Notes under the pieces: generated by a model
What the model was told of the DNA's origin: nothing
The model's database searches: none
The model's input: only the letters and a program-made list of their open reading frames with translations
From: Microbacterium sp. KUDC0406
GTDB taxonomy: Bacteria; Actinomycetota; Actinomycetes; Actinomycetales; Microbacteriaceae
Direction: 5' to 3'
NCBI RefSeq assembly: GCF_021582875.1
Contig: NZ_CP091138.1
Coordinates: 3,534,001-3,598,000 of the forward strand
DNA: 64,000 bases
Made by a program: the position numbers and the translations under genes
Shown: positions 1 through 8,460 of the stretch, in pieces
Layout: every line of letters begins with the position of its first letter
Position numbering within the stretch: the stretch's first letter is position 1

Positions 1-557
1 TGCACTCCTGGCCGCTGATGGCCGCGGCTGCGCCGCTGGCGGCCCCGGCGCTGACCGCCGCGTTCGGTGCGTTCCGCGCGCACGACGAGGGCGAGACGCA
101 CGTGGTCCGCGCGTTCTGGCGGGCCTGGCGGGCCACCGTGCGGCCGGCGCTGCTGATCGGTGCGATCGTGGTCGCCGTGGCGGTCGTGCTGCTGGTCGAC
201 GTGCGGATGCTGGCGGACACGGATGCCGCCGTGGTGGTCGTGCCGCTGCTCCTGCTGCTCGTCGCGCTCGCGGCGATCAGCGGGCTGCTCGGTCTCGCCG
301 CGGTCGCCGAGGTGCCGGATGCCCGGCTGCGCGACGTGCTGCGCGCGTCGGTGGTCCTGGGGGTGCGGCGCTGGTACCTCCAGCTGCTGTCGTTCGCCGT
401 GCTGGGCGTGCAGTTCGGCGTGTTCACCACCATGCCGGCCATCGCGATCGGCATCACTGCGGCGCCGGCGCTGTACGTCGTGTGGGCCAACAGTCGGCAC
501 TGCCTGCGTCCGGTGCTCGATCTCGACGAGGAGCCGGCGACCGTCCCTGCTCGTTGA
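1..557 (+). CDS. YesL/DUF624-like membrane protein, 5' end outside window
   Basis: The frame is open back to the window edge, so the gene begins upstream and about 180 C-terminal residues are seen. The pattern is of the DUF624 (YesL) family: a short amphipathic segment, then three or four hydrophobic helices (roughly the stretches after VRPALLIGA, VVVVPLLLLL and QLLSFAVLG), and a charged tail. YesL proteins usually sit beside carbohydrate ABC transporters and glycoside-degrading genes, which suits the heparinase-like gene downstream; their biochemical role is unknown. The stop codon TGA lies inside a family A repeat (CGTTGAGCG), so the repeat may have replaced the original 3' end. Confidence 0.6.
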   Translation, partial: HSWPLMAAAAPLAAPALTAAFGAFRAHDEGETHVVRAFWRAWRATVRPALLIGAIVVAVAVVLLVDVRMLADTDAAVVVVPLLLLLVALAAISGLLGLAAVAEVPDARLRDVLRASVVLGVRRWYLQLLSFAVLGVQFGVFTTMPAIAIGITAAPALYVVWANSRHCLRPVLDLDEEPATVPAR

Positions 558-720
558 GCGTGGGAGCCTGCGACCGAGACGGAACGCCCTCCCTGCCGGG
601 TCGTTGAGCCCGCCGGGTCGTTGAGCGGAGCGACGAAGGAGCGAAGACGAAACGCAGAAGACGAAACGCCTCAAGGTCGGCAGGGGCGTTTCGTCTCGCT
701 TCGTCGGCGCCCCGAAGGGC
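550..720. repeat. Family A repeat block with hairpin
   Basis: Three partial copies of family A (CGTTGAGCG ... GAGACGAAACGC) lie head to tail. The last pairs with an inverted copy (GACGAAACGCC at 660-671 against GGCGTTTCGTC at 685-695). It sits between two convergent genes, so it probably works as a bidirectional terminator. Confidence 0.7.
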
Positions 721-1737
721 TCAGGCGCTGCGGACCAGGTCGACGGCGCGCACCGGATCGCGCGGCGGCTCACCGGTGACGTACGCCTGCAGCTCATCGA
801 GGGCCGCGTCGGTGAGCCGGCGGGTCTCGGTGCCGAGCGAGCCGGCCAGATGCGGCGTGATCGCCACGTTCGGCAGACCGCGCAGCCCGGATTCGGCAGG
901 GAGCGGTTCGGGGTCGGTCACGTCGAGGATCGCGTCCAGACGCCCCGTGCGGCACTCGGCGAGGAGGGCGTCATGGTCGAGGATCGCCCCGCGGGCGGTG
1001 TTGATGACGGTGGCGCCGTCCGGCAGCTTCGCGAGCTGCTCCGCGGCGATCATGCGGAAGGTCGAGGGCAGGTCCGGTGCGTGCAGCGAGAGCACGTCCG
1101 CCTGCGGCAGCAGCTCGTCGAGCGGTACGAGCCGGGCGCCGGCTGCCGCGACGGCCTCGGCATCGGCGAACGGGTCGGCGACGAGCACGCGGACCCCCTC
1201 GAGCGAGCGGAGCAGATCGACGACCCGGCGGCCGATGCGCGAGTAGCCCACGACGCCGACGGTGCGGTCGAGGTTGCCGATCGATCGCCGCTGCAGCTGG
1301 CCGCCCCAGCCGGTGCCGTCCGGATCGGGTGCGCACAGGCCGGGCAGCACGCGCTTGCCCGCGAAGATCACGGCCGCGAGTGTGAATTCCGCGACGGGCA
1401 CGGCGTTCGCCTCGGCTGCGGTGGTGATGAGGATGCCGCGATCCCAGAACTCCTCCGAGACGTGGTGGCGCACGCTGCCGGCGGCGTGGAACACGGCGCG
1501 CAGGCGGGGCAGACGCTGCAGCAGCGCGGCGTCGAAGCGCGGCGCGCCCCACGACGTGATGAGCACCTCGGCGTCGTCGAGCTCGGCGCTCAGCGCGGGG
1601 TCGGAGAGGTCAGCGATGTGCATCGGCGACCGAACGTCCGCCAGGGCGGCGAAGCGCTCGCGCCGGCTGTCGTCGAACAGCAGCTCGAAGGCCTCGTTGC
1701 TCATGACCGCGTGTGCCCGGGGCCGAGTTGTGGCCAT
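721..1737 (-). CDS. D-2-hydroxyacid dehydrogenase (NAD-dependent)
   Basis: 338 residues. The C-terminal half is a Rossmann NAD-binding domain of the D-2-hydroxyacid dehydrogenase superfamily. Visible are VGVVGYSRIGRRV (dinucleotide loop, with a Ser in place of the second Gly), NTARGAILDHDALL (substrate-binding Arg), a Glu in DPEPLP, and the catalytic His in ITPHLAGS. It would interconvert a 2-keto acid and a D-2-hydroxy acid in the cytoplasm; the substrate is unknown. The start at 1737 is chosen because GGAGAG lies 7 bases upstream; the frame stays open to 3141 but that extension is antisense to the lyase gene. It is divergent from the heparinase-like gene and shares its control region, so both probably serve one sugar-acid pathway. 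Confidence 0.88.
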   Translation of the reverse strand: MATTRPRAHAVMSNEAFELLFDDSRRERFAALADVRSPMHIADLSDPALSAELDDAEVLITSWGAPRFDAALLQRLPRLRAVFHAAGSVRHHVSEEFWDRGILITTAAEANAVPVAEFTLAAVIFAGKRVLPGLCAPDPDGTGWGGQLQRRSIGNLDRTVGVVGYSRIGRRVVDLLRSLEGVRVLVADPFADAEAVAAAGARLVPLDELLPQADVLSLHAPDLPSTFRMIAAEQLAKLPDGATVINTARGAILDHDALLAECRTGRLDAILDVTDPEPLPAESGLRGLPNVAITPHLAGSLGTETRRLTDAALDELQAYVTGEPPRDPVRAVDLVRSA

Positions 1738-1806
1738 GTGTTTCTCTCCATCGAGTGGCGTAGGAAGCCGCTTGCGTAGTGCGGTCATCTCAGTGAAGAC
1801 TGAATC

Positions 1807-1864
1807 TCGAACATTTGCAACCAGTTCGAACGCGTTAGTGCCCAATCGAACATTCCTGAACATT
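1807..1864. promoter_or_regulatory. Putative operator array for the DeoR-type regulator
   Basis: The intergenic region holds TCGAACATT at 1807-1815 and 1846-1854, TGAACATT at 1857-1864 and the palindrome GTTCGAAC at 1824-1831. Repeated short half-sites are typical of DeoR-family operators; the regulator encoded at 3807 is the natural candidate. Confidence 0.5.
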
Positions 1865-1875
1865 CCGGGAGACGC

Positions 1876-3810
1876 ATGCTGATCCGACGCGGGACTCTGC
1901 GCGAACTGTGGCGCCGACACGGTCGTCCGCACGGACGGCCGCGCCTGGCCGCGGCATCCGATCGTGAGTTCTGGCAGGGCGCGGATGCCGGCATCCGCGC
2001 GACGATCCTGGGCGAGTCCGACCGGATGCGGGCGGACGCCTGGCCGCAGCCGCTGCTGTCGCAGTGGGCGGCCTATGTCCGCACCGGAGACAGAGCCGCG
2101 TACGAGGCGGCGAACTTCACGCGCAATCGCCGCGTGCGCCTCGCCGTGCTCGCCGCCGCACTCGACGCGACCCCGAAGCGTCTCTCCGAGGCGGCGGATG
2201 GACTGTGGTTCAAGGCGGAACAGACCACCTGGTGCTGGCCCGCGCACGACGACGCGTTCGCGCGCGGACTGATGGTGCCCGACACGGCGCGCCCCTGCGT
2301 CGATCTCGGCGCCGGCGAGGATGCCGCGCTCATCGCCTGGTCGGTACTGGTGCTGGGGGAGCGGCTGGACGAGTTCTCGCCCGGACTGCGCGATCGTCTC
2401 GCGGCGGAGGTGCGCACGCGTGTGCTGGAGCCGTTCGTCGTCCGCCGCGACTGGCCGTGGGAGGGCACCGAGGAGCACGTCCACAACTGGGCCCCCTGGA
2501 TCCACAGCAACCTGCTGCCCGCCGCCGTCGCCTTCGCCGATGACGAGCTCCGCGCGCAGGTCTTCGCGCTGTGCGTGGACGGCCTGGACCGGTACCTCGC
2601 ACAGCTGCCCGCGGACGGGGCGATCGACGAGGGCTTCGGATACTGGTGGCAGGGAGCCGCACGCGCCTTCGACGCGCTGGCGCTGCTCGACGACCTCAGC
2701 GACGGCGCCATCCGTCGTGCGCTGCCGTCGCAGCTCGGCGGGCTCGCCGAACTCGCCCGGTTCCCGCAGCGGATGCGGCTCGGTCACGGCTGGTTCGCGA
2801 GCTTCTCCGATGCCGAGGCGCGTGCCGACGCGGGCGTCGCCTGGCACGCGCTCTTCCGCGCGGCCCGGCTGTGCGGGCTGGACGACGTGGCGGCGTTCGC
2901 CGCCGCCGAGCGCTCCGGGCCGCTGTGCGGCCTCGATGACGGCGTGCACGCCGGACTGGGGCGCATGCTCGCGGAGCTCGCAGACCGGGAATGGGCCGCC
3001 GCCGCGACCGTCTCCTTGGCTGCTGAGCCTGTCTCCTGGGTCGCTGAGCCTGTCTCCTGGGCCGCTGAGCCTGTCTCTGGGGTCGCTGAGCCTGTCGAAG
3101 CGCCGGAACCGGGGTCCCTCGACGGGCTCGGGACCCCGCATGCGTCGGAGCCGGTGCTGCTGAGCTCAATCGGTCTCGGGATCCGCTCCTCCGAGGGGAT
3201 CACCGTCGTCGCCAAGGGCGGACACAACGGCGAGAACCACAACCACAACGACCTCGGCTCCATCGCGGTCGCCGTCGGCGGCATCCCGCTGCTGCCCGAT
3301 CTGGGTCGGGCGGAGTACACCGCGCAGACGTTCTCCGATCGCCGGTGGGAGCTGTGGAACGTGCGCAGCGACTGGCACTCCGCGCCGATGCCGCGCGGGG
3401 CGCGTCAGCTGCCCGGCGCGCAGTGGCGGGCCGAGCTGACCGCGATCGAGGCCGGCTGGACGATCGAACTCGCCGACGCTTATCCGGAAGCGGACCCCTG
3501 GAAGCGCACCGTCGTGCTGGCTGACGGGATGCTCCGCGTTGTGGACGAGGGCGCGGCGGTCGCGGACCCCGCGACCCGCATCGTGGTCGTCTGCACCGGC
3601 GTGCCGGCATCCGTCGAAGGAGGCCTGCTCGTGCCGGGCAGGGAAGGGTCGCCGGACCTGCTGCTGACGCACGACACGGCAGGCGTCGAGATCGAGACCG
3701 TCGAGGTGGTCGATCCGCACCTGCGCACATCCTGGGGCGACACGGTGTCGCGCATCCTGTTCGCTCCCGAGTGCGGGAGCCGGTGGGAGATGAGAGGGGA
3801 GATCCGATGA
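1876..3810 (+). CDS. Heparinase II/III-like polysaccharide lyase
   Basis: 644 residues with no signal peptide. The N-terminal half (about 1-370) is helical, like the alpha/alpha toroid of heparinase II/III and alginate lyases. The C-terminal part begins after about residue 430 with GGHNGENHNHNDLG, the His/Asn-rich segment of the heparinase II/III domain, followed by DLGRAEYTAQTF. It likely cleaves imported uronic-acid-containing oligosaccharides. GGGAG precedes the ATG. Residues about 381-420 are a low-complexity run of AEPVS units encoded by an in-frame array of family B repeats, dropped between the two domains. The stop overlaps the next start (ATGA). Confidence 0.8.
   Translation: MLIRRGTLRELWRRHGRPHGRPRLAAASDREFWQGADAGIRATILGESDRMRADAWPQPLLSQWAAYVRTGDRAAYEAANFTRNRRVRLAVLAAALDATPKRLSEAADGLWFKAEQTTWCWPAHDDAFARGLMVPDTARPCVDLGAGEDAALIAWSVLVLGERLDEFSPGLRDRLAAEVRTRVLEPFVVRRDWPWEGTEEHVHNWAPWIHSNLLPAAVAFADDELRAQVFALCVDGLDRYLAQLPADGAIDEGFGYWWQGAARAFDALALLDDLSDGAIRRALPSQLGGLAELARFPQRMRLGHGWFASFSDAEARADAGVAWHALFRAARLCGLDDVAAFAAAERSGPLCGLDDGVHAGLGRMLAELADREWAAAATVSLAAEPVSWVAEPVSWAAEPVSGVAEPVEAPEPGSLDGLGTPHASEPVLLSSIGLGIRSSEGITVVAKGGHNGENHNHNDLGSIAVAVGGIPLLPDLGRAEYTAQTFSDRRWELWNVRSDWHSAPMPRGARQLPGAQWRAELTAIEAGWTIELADAYPEADPWKRTVVLADGMLRVVDEGAAVADPATRIVVVCTGVPASVEGGLLVPGREGSPDLLLTHDTAGVEIETVEVVDPHLRTSWGDTVSRILFAPECGSRWEMRGEIR
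3018..3135 (+). repeat. Family B repeat array inside the lyase gene
   Basis: Four tandem units of GCTGAGCCTGTC are followed by the full form GCTGAGCCTGTCGAAG and an inverted copy (CCCTCGACGGGCTCGGGACC). The array is translated in the AEPV frame, which has no stop codon, so it lengthens an interdomain linker without breaking the gene. Confidence 0.8.
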
Positions 3811-4913
3811 CCGATGACGCATCGAAGCCCGTGTTCGGCATAGCCCGGCGCGAGCGGATCATGGATGAGCTGCGCGTTTCCGGAGCGGTGCGCGTGGCCG
3901 ACCTGGCCCGTGAGTTCGACGTGTCCGAGCTGACCATCCGGCGCGACATCGGCGAGCTCGCCGATCGCGGACTGGTCACCCGTGTGCACGGCGGCGCGAC
4001 TTTGCGCAGCCGCCTGGACACGACTGTGACCCCGCGCGCCGCGCTCGACGCGCCCCGGTATCGCGTGGGCATGATCGTTCCGTCGCTGAGCTACTACTGG
4101 CCCCAGGTCGTCATCGGCGCGCGCGCCGCCGCGACCGAGCTCGGGGTGCAGCTGGTGCTGCGCGGGGCGAGCTACGAGGCCGCGGATCAGCGCCGCCAGA
4201 TCGCCTCACTGATCGACTCCGGAGGGTTCCACGGCCTCATCGTCGCGCCCGAGAACCAGGGGCCGGACGGGTACGCGCTGCTGAACTGGCTGGAGAGCCT
4301 GCCGATCCCCGTCGTGCTCGCCGAGCGGCGCGCTCCCACCTCGCTGGCGCTGACCAGCCTGGAATGGGTGACCACCGATCACGTCTTCGGCGGTGCTCTC
4401 GCGGCATCGCACCTGGCATCCCTCGGGCATCGGAGGGTGGGCATCCTGACGTCGCGCCAGTCCCCGACGTCGTGGCAGCTGCGCCGGGGCTGGGCGAGGG
4501 CGGTCGAGGAGCTCGGGCTCGAATCCGTGATCGATCTGGATGCGTCGCTGGACTACATGGAGGGTCCCGAGCGCGCCCGCTTCGCCGACGACCTGATCGA
4601 GCAGGTGAAGACCACGGGCGTCACGGGCATGATGATCCACTCCGACCCGCAGGCACTGCTCGTCGAGCAGCACCTGATCGACAGCGGACTGTCGGTGCCG
4701 GACGACCTGTCGATCATCGCCTACGACGACGAGGTCGCCGAGAACGCCTCGCCGCCGATCACGGCGCTGGCCCCGCCGAAACCCCACGTCGGACGCCGCG
4801 CTGTCGAGGTGATGCTCGCCCGCCTCACCGAGGGGCCGGAACGGCCGGTGGAGCGGGTGCAGGTGGTGCCGGTGCTGCACGAGAGGGAGTCGACGGCGCC
4901 CCTGCAGCGCTGA
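3807..4913 (+). CDS. Transcriptional regulator, DeoR-type HTH fused to LacI-type sensor
   Basis: 368 residues. Residues about 12-65 form a DeoR winged helix (RRERIMDELRVSGAVRV, then DVSELTIRRDIGEL with the recognition helix, then GLVTRVHGGA). From about residue 85 the protein is a periplasmic-binding-protein-like sensor of the LacI/GalR class (RVGMIVPSLSYYWPQV ... SIIAYDDEVAENASPP). Such hybrids sense a sugar ligand in actinobacteria. The ATG overlaps the lyase stop, so the two are translationally coupled. It probably controls the divergent dehydrogenase/lyase promoters through the repeats at 1807-1864. Confidence 0.85.
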   Translation: MTDDASKPVFGIARRERIMDELRVSGAVRVADLAREFDVSELTIRRDIGELADRGLVTRVHGGATLRSRLDTTVTPRAALDAPRYRVGMIVPSLSYYWPQVVIGARAAATELGVQLVLRGASYEAADQRRQIASLIDSGGFHGLIVAPENQGPDGYALLNWLESLPIPVVLAERRAPTSLALTSLEWVTTDHVFGGALAASHLASLGHRRVGILTSRQSPTSWQLRRGWARAVEELGLESVIDLDASLDYMEGPERARFADDLIEQVKTTGVTGMMIHSDPQALLVEQHLIDSGLSVPDDLSIIAYDDEVAENASPPITALAPPKPHVGRRAVEVMLARLTEGPERPVERVQVVPVLHERESTAPLQR

Positions 4914-4923
4914 GTCGGAGATG

Positions 4924-4984
4924 GTTGACGTGTGGCAATAGTTGAGGAAGCGCAACTATTGGTGTATCGTTGACGAAGATCAAC
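4924..4984 (+). promoter_or_regulatory. Promoter with overlapping MarR-type operators for efflux operon
   Basis: A -35 TTGAGG (4942-4947) and a -10 TATCGT (4965-4970) are 17 bases apart. The inverted repeat CAATAGTTG (4936-4944)/CAACTATTG (4953-4961) overlaps the promoter, and GTTGA (4969-4973)/TCAAC (4980-4984) follows. A MarR repressor from the same operon (6718) would fit these sites. Confidence 0.55.
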
Positions 4985-5006
4985 TTTCTATGCAGGAGAA
5001 TCCCCT

Positions 5007-6716
5007 TTGAACTCCACTACACACTCCACGGCCGAGAAGCGCTCGGCCCGCGAGATCTTCACCGCGATCTCCGGCCTCATCGTCGGAATGTTCGTGGCCG
5101 TGCTCTCGGGCACGGTCGTGTCGACCTCGCTTCCCGTCATCGTCGCCGACCTCGGCGGCACGCAGGCCCAGTACACCTGGGTCATCACCGCGAGCCTGCT
5201 CGCCACCGCGATCTCCACGCCGATCTGGGGCAAGCTCTCCGATCTGCTCGATCGCAAGGTGCTCGTGCAGCTGTCGCTCGTCCTGTTCACGGTCGGAACC
5301 GTGATCGCGGGCTTCTCGCAGGACATCAACATGCTCATCGCGATGCGCGTGGTGCAGGGTCTCGGCGTCGGCGGCCTGATGTCGCTGGTGATGGTCGCGG
5401 TCGCGCTGATCATCTCTCCCCGTGAACGAGGCAAGTACATGGGCGTCGTCGGCGGCATCATGGCCTTCGCGACCATCGGCGGTCCGCTGCTCGGCGGCTT
5501 CCTCACCGACGTGTGGGGCTGGCGCTCCAACTTCTGGATCGGCGTGCCGTTCGCGATCGTCGCCCTGATCCTGCTGCAGTTCACGCTGCACCTGCCCAAG
5601 CCGCAGGCCAAGAAGGTCTCCATCGACTACTTCGGCGTCGTGCTTCTCGCGGTCGGCGTCGCCGGCCTGCTGATCTGGGTCTCCATGGGCGGCCAGCAGT
5701 TCGACTGGGGCTCGATGACCAGCTACGTCCTCGCCATCGGCTCCGCAGTGGTGCTCGTCGCGTTCGTGATCGTCGAGTTCTTCGTCAAGGAGCCGATCGT
5801 TCCGATGACGCTGTTCCGCAACCGCACCTTCACGCTGTCGGTCCTGGCGTCGATCGCGATCGGCGTCTCGATGTTCGCCACCTCGGTGTTCCTCGCGCAG
5901 TACTTCCAGCTGGCGCGTGGCGCCACGCCGACCGAGTCGGGTCTGATGACGATCCCGATGATCGTCGGCCAGATGGGCGCGTCGATCATCATCGGCCAGC
6001 TGGTCAGCCGGTTCGGCAAGTGGAAGGGCTGGATGATGCTGGGCTCGGTGCTCGCCCTCGTCGGCGTGTACCTGATGTCCACGCTGAAGTACGACACCCC
6101 TTACGCCCTCGTCGCGGTCTTCATGTTCGTGCTCGGCGCGGGCCTCGGCATGGTCATGCAGAACCTGACCCTGATCGTGCAGAACGACACCCCGCCGCAG
6201 CAGCTCGGCGCCGCCTCGTCGGGCGTGAACTTCTTCCGCACGATCGCCGGCACCATTGGCGTGACCATCATGGGCTCGGTGCTGGCCACCAACGTCACCG
6301 CGTACATCAAGGACGGCTTCGCCGGCTTCACGCCCACCTCTCCGGAGGAGCTCGAGGCGTTGAAGGCGCTCGGCTCGGGTGATGTGCCGAAGATGTCGTC
6401 GCTGCCGGAATCGATCCGCAACATCGTCGAGTCGGCCTACGGCAGCGGCATCGCGGATGCGTTCTTCCTGGCCGTCCCGCTGGCCGTGCTCGGCATCATC
6501 GCGATCGCGTTCATCAAGAACAAGCCGCTGTCGACCAAGAACGCCGCCGAGGAGCTGCGTGACCGGGCGGAGGAGTCGGCGATCGAGGTCGCGGATGCCG
6601 AGGTCGGGGCGTACACCCCCACGGGCAGCATCCGCACGGTCTCCGCGCAGGACGCGGCGCCGTCGACGGGTTCCGTGGCCGTCCTCGAGCGCGAGGACGA
6701 GGAGCGGGGCCGCTGA
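5007..6716 (+). CDS. MFS multidrug efflux transporter (DHA2/EmrB type)
   Basis: 569 residues with 14 predicted hydrophobic segments. The DHA2 signatures include VVSTSLPVIVADLGG (motif D1-like, helix 1), WGKLSDLLDRK (motif A, loop 2-3), MRVVQGLGVGG (motif B) and GGPLLGGFLTD (motif C, the antiporter motif). It should export drugs or other amphiphiles by proton antiport. The start is TTG, with AGGAG about 10 bases upstream. The cytoplasmic tail is Ala/Glu-rich. A MarR gene follows one base after the stop, the usual arrangement for an inducible efflux operon. Confidence 0.9.
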   Translation: MNSTTHSTAEKRSAREIFTAISGLIVGMFVAVLSGTVVSTSLPVIVADLGGTQAQYTWVITASLLATAISTPIWGKLSDLLDRKVLVQLSLVLFTVGTVIAGFSQDINMLIAMRVVQGLGVGGLMSLVMVAVALIISPRERGKYMGVVGGIMAFATIGGPLLGGFLTDVWGWRSNFWIGVPFAIVALILLQFTLHLPKPQAKKVSIDYFGVVLLAVGVAGLLIWVSMGGQQFDWGSMTSYVLAIGSAVVLVAFVIVEFFVKEPIVPMTLFRNRTFTLSVLASIAIGVSMFATSVFLAQYFQLARGATPTESGLMTIPMIVGQMGASIIIGQLVSRFGKWKGWMMLGSVLALVGVYLMSTLKYDTPYALVAVFMFVLGAGLGMVMQNLTLIVQNDTPPQQLGAASSGVNFFRTIAGTIGVTIMGSVLATNVTAYIKDGFAGFTPTSPEELEALKALGSGDVPKMSSLPESIRNIVESAYGSGIADAFFLAVPLAVLGIIAIAFIKNKPLSTKNAAEELRDRAEESAIEVADAEVGAYTPTGSIRTVSAQDAAPSTGSVAVLEREDEERGR

Positions 6717-6717
6717 C

Positions 6718-7173
6718 ATGGCCGCCACCGGCACGGCGGCCGCGGCCGACGTCGACGAGGCACTCGCGGAGTTCCAGGGTCAGCTGAACCTGATGTTCGC
6801 GAAGGCCCGCACGCTGTGGAAGGAGTCTGCGGCTCGAGTGCATCCCGAGCTGCAGCCCTCCGGCTACAAGCTGCTGACATTCGTCGCCCGCTCGGAAGGC
6901 ACGAATGCGCATCAGCTCGCGGAGTGCTTCGAGATGGACAAGTCGGTCGTCAGCCGTCAGGTGCGGATGCTGGAGGACCTGGGTCTTCTGGAGTCGCGCC
7001 CCGACGAGCACGACGGCCGGCTGCGGGTGCTGACGGCGACCGCTGAGGCTTCGGCGGCGCTCGCCGCCGTCCGTGCCGATCACGCCGAGCGAATGCGTGC
7101 GGCGATGATCGAGCTGGAGCCCGGCGAGATCGAGGTGGCCTCGAAGGTGTTCCGCGTCCTCGCGGAGGCGTGA
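6718..7173 (+). CDS. MarR-family transcriptional regulator
   Basis: 151 residues. A MarR winged helix is visible: LQPSGYKLLTFVA, then HQLAECFEMDKSVVSRQVRMLEDLGLLESRPDEHDGRLRVL, containing the recognition helix and the wing with the DGR motif. It starts one base after the transporter stop, so it is co-transcribed and probably represses the operon through the inverted repeats at 4936-4984. It is about as long as, and similar to, the MarR at 7297 (shared RxxW...A..VHP.L...GY), so the two look like a local duplication. Confidence 0.88.
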   Translation: MAATGTAAAADVDEALAEFQGQLNLMFAKARTLWKESAARVHPELQPSGYKLLTFVARSEGTNAHQLAECFEMDKSVVSRQVRMLEDLGLLESRPDEHDGRLRVLTATAEASAALAAVRADHAERMRAAMIELEPGEIEVASKVFRVLAEA

Positions 7174-7192
7174 CCTCGGCACCTTCGAGACC

Positions 7193-7245
7193 GCAAGCCC
7201 GCGCCGAGACCTGGGTGTTCCACCCACGTCTCGGCGCGGGCTTGC
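7193..7245. terminator. Perfect 18-bp hairpin between the two MarR genes
   Basis: GCAAGCCCGCGCCGAGAC (7193-7210) pairs perfectly with GTCTCGGCGCGGGCTTGC (7228-7245) across a 17-base loop. No T run follows, so it may be a Rho-assisted terminator or RNA-stability hairpin. Confidence 0.6.
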
Positions 7246-7283
7246 AGGTTCACGGGCGGCAGGGTTCCGTCGCGTCCGGCAAA

Positions 7284-7296
7284 TAGACTGGGCGGC
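7284..7296 (+). promoter_or_regulatory. Leaderless -10 element
   Basis: TAGACT lies 7 bases before the ATG at 7297, so transcription should start at or near the start codon. Confidence 0.45.
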
Positions 7297-7755
7297 ATGA
7301 GCCTCCCCTCCGATGCGCCAGACGAGCGACCCGAGCTCGACCAGGCCGTCGCCCGCGTCGAGCATGAGCTCGGCCGCCTGTTCGCACGCATCCGGGTGGG
7401 CTGGCGCGAGGCCGCAGCGACCGTGCATCCCGATCTGCCGCCGCTGGGCTACCAGGTGCTCACCTCGATCGCGAGCGGCAAGGCGAACACGGCGAGTGCG
7501 CTCGTCGAGCGGCTGCAGACCGACAAGTCCGGTGTGAGCCGGCTGGTGCGGCAGCTCGAGGAGCTGGGACTGGTCGAGAGCGTGCGCGATCCGGACGACG
7601 GCCGTGCCCGACTGCTCGTGGCGACCGACCTCGCCAGGGACCGCATCGCGATCGCGCGCGCGAAGTACGAGGGCCGGCTCGGCGAGCGGCTGCGCGGCTG
7701 GTCCGCCGCGGACCTCGATCACTTCGCAGAGCTGCTCGACGCCCTGGGGCGCTGA
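7297..7755 (+). CDS. MarR-family transcriptional regulator (second copy)
   Basis: 152 residues with a MarR winged helix: LPPLGYQVLTSIA, then SALVERLQTDKSGVSRLVRQLEELGLVESVRDPDDGRARLL. It is paralogous to the preceding MarR. A hairpin separates the two, and it has its own leaderless TAGACT promoter, so it is expressed independently. Its target is not obvious; no divergent gene with a matching palindrome is adjacent. Confidence 0.85.
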   Translation: MSLPSDAPDERPELDQAVARVEHELGRLFARIRVGWREAAATVHPDLPPLGYQVLTSIASGKANTASALVERLQTDKSGVSRLVRQLEELGLVESVRDPDDGRARLLVATDLARDRIAIARAKYEGRLGERLRGWSAADLDHFAELLDALGR

Positions 7756-7792
7756 CCGCACGGCGGTCGGCTGTCGTCCGGACGCCGACCGG

Positions 7793-8386
7793 TCAGCGCC
7801 GAAGCAGCTCCGTGACGCCGACGAGGTAGCGCTCCTCGTCGAAGTCGTCGAACATCGTGCGCTGCAGGGCGAACCCGGGGATGAGCGCGAGCACGACCGG
7901 TGTCACGTCGCGTGCCCATGCCGCCGGGTCGGCGCCCTCCGGCAGCCGCTCAGGATGCTGCTCAGCCCACGGCTCGAGGGTGGTCGCGATGGTGTCGCGC
8001 ATGCCGCCGATGGTCTCCTGGATGAGTCCGCGCAGCTCGGCGTCGACCGTCGCCTCCGACCAGACCTGCACGAGCGCCTGTACGGGGGCGTGCTTGCGCA
8101 CGCCGTCGATGAGCAGCTTCGCGATCTCGGCGGGTCCGACAGGATGCTCGGATGCCGCGACCGCGAGCTCGGTCTGCCGGTCGCCGATGACGAGCACCGC
8201 GACGCCGCGGATGAGTTCGCGCTTGCTGGGGAAGTAGCTGTAGATCGCACCGGTCGACAGCCCCGATTCGGTGATGATGTCCGCCATCGACGTCTGCTGA
8301 TAACCGGTGCGGACGAAGCACCGCAGCGCCGCTTCGAGGATCGTCCGGCGTCGTTCCTCGCGCCTGCTCTCGCTGATCTTCGGCAT
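7793..8386 (-). CDS. TetR-family transcriptional regulator
   Basis: 197 residues. The N-terminal TetR HTH reads RRRTILEAALRCFVRTGYQQTSMADIITESGLSTGAIYSYFPSKRELI in spaced helices (first helix TILEAALRCF, recognition helix STGAIYSYF). The rest is an all-helical ligand domain. ATG at 8386 is preferred over the GTG at 8392 because GGAGG sits 6 bases upstream. It is divergent from the membrane protein gene at 8461 and most likely represses it through the palindrome at 8435-8448. Confidence 0.9.
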   Translation of the reverse strand: MPKISESRREERRRTILEAALRCFVRTGYQQTSMADIITESGLSTGAIYSYFPSKRELIRGVAVLVIGDRQTELAVAASEHPVGPAEIAKLLIDGVRKHAPVQALVQVWSEATVDAELRGLIQETIGGMRDTIATTLEPWAEQHPERLPEGADPAAWARDVTPVVLALIPGFALQRTMFDDFDEERYLVGVTELLRR

Positions 8387-8434
8387 CCGCACCCTCCGTT
8401 GACAAGCCTAAAGCAGGAGGCGCATCATATAAAG

Positions 8435-8448
8435 AACGAACATTCGTT
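8435..8448. promoter_or_regulatory. TetR operator
   Basis: AACGAACATTCGTT is a perfect 14-bp palindrome in the 74-bp divergent region. It lies just before the AGGAGG ribosome site of the right-hand gene. Confidence 0.65.
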
Positions 8449-8460
8449 TTAGGAGGAATC

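Noticed and set aside
1738-3141. Upstream extension of the dehydrogenase frame to 806 codons on the minus strand
   Set aside because: It is antisense to the lyase gene, has low-complexity Arg/Pro composition and lacks a ribosome site; the true start is 1737.
4980-6734. Long minus-strand open frame opposite the efflux transporter
   Set aside because: His/Asp/Arg-rich shadow of the plus-strand coding bias, with no domain pattern.
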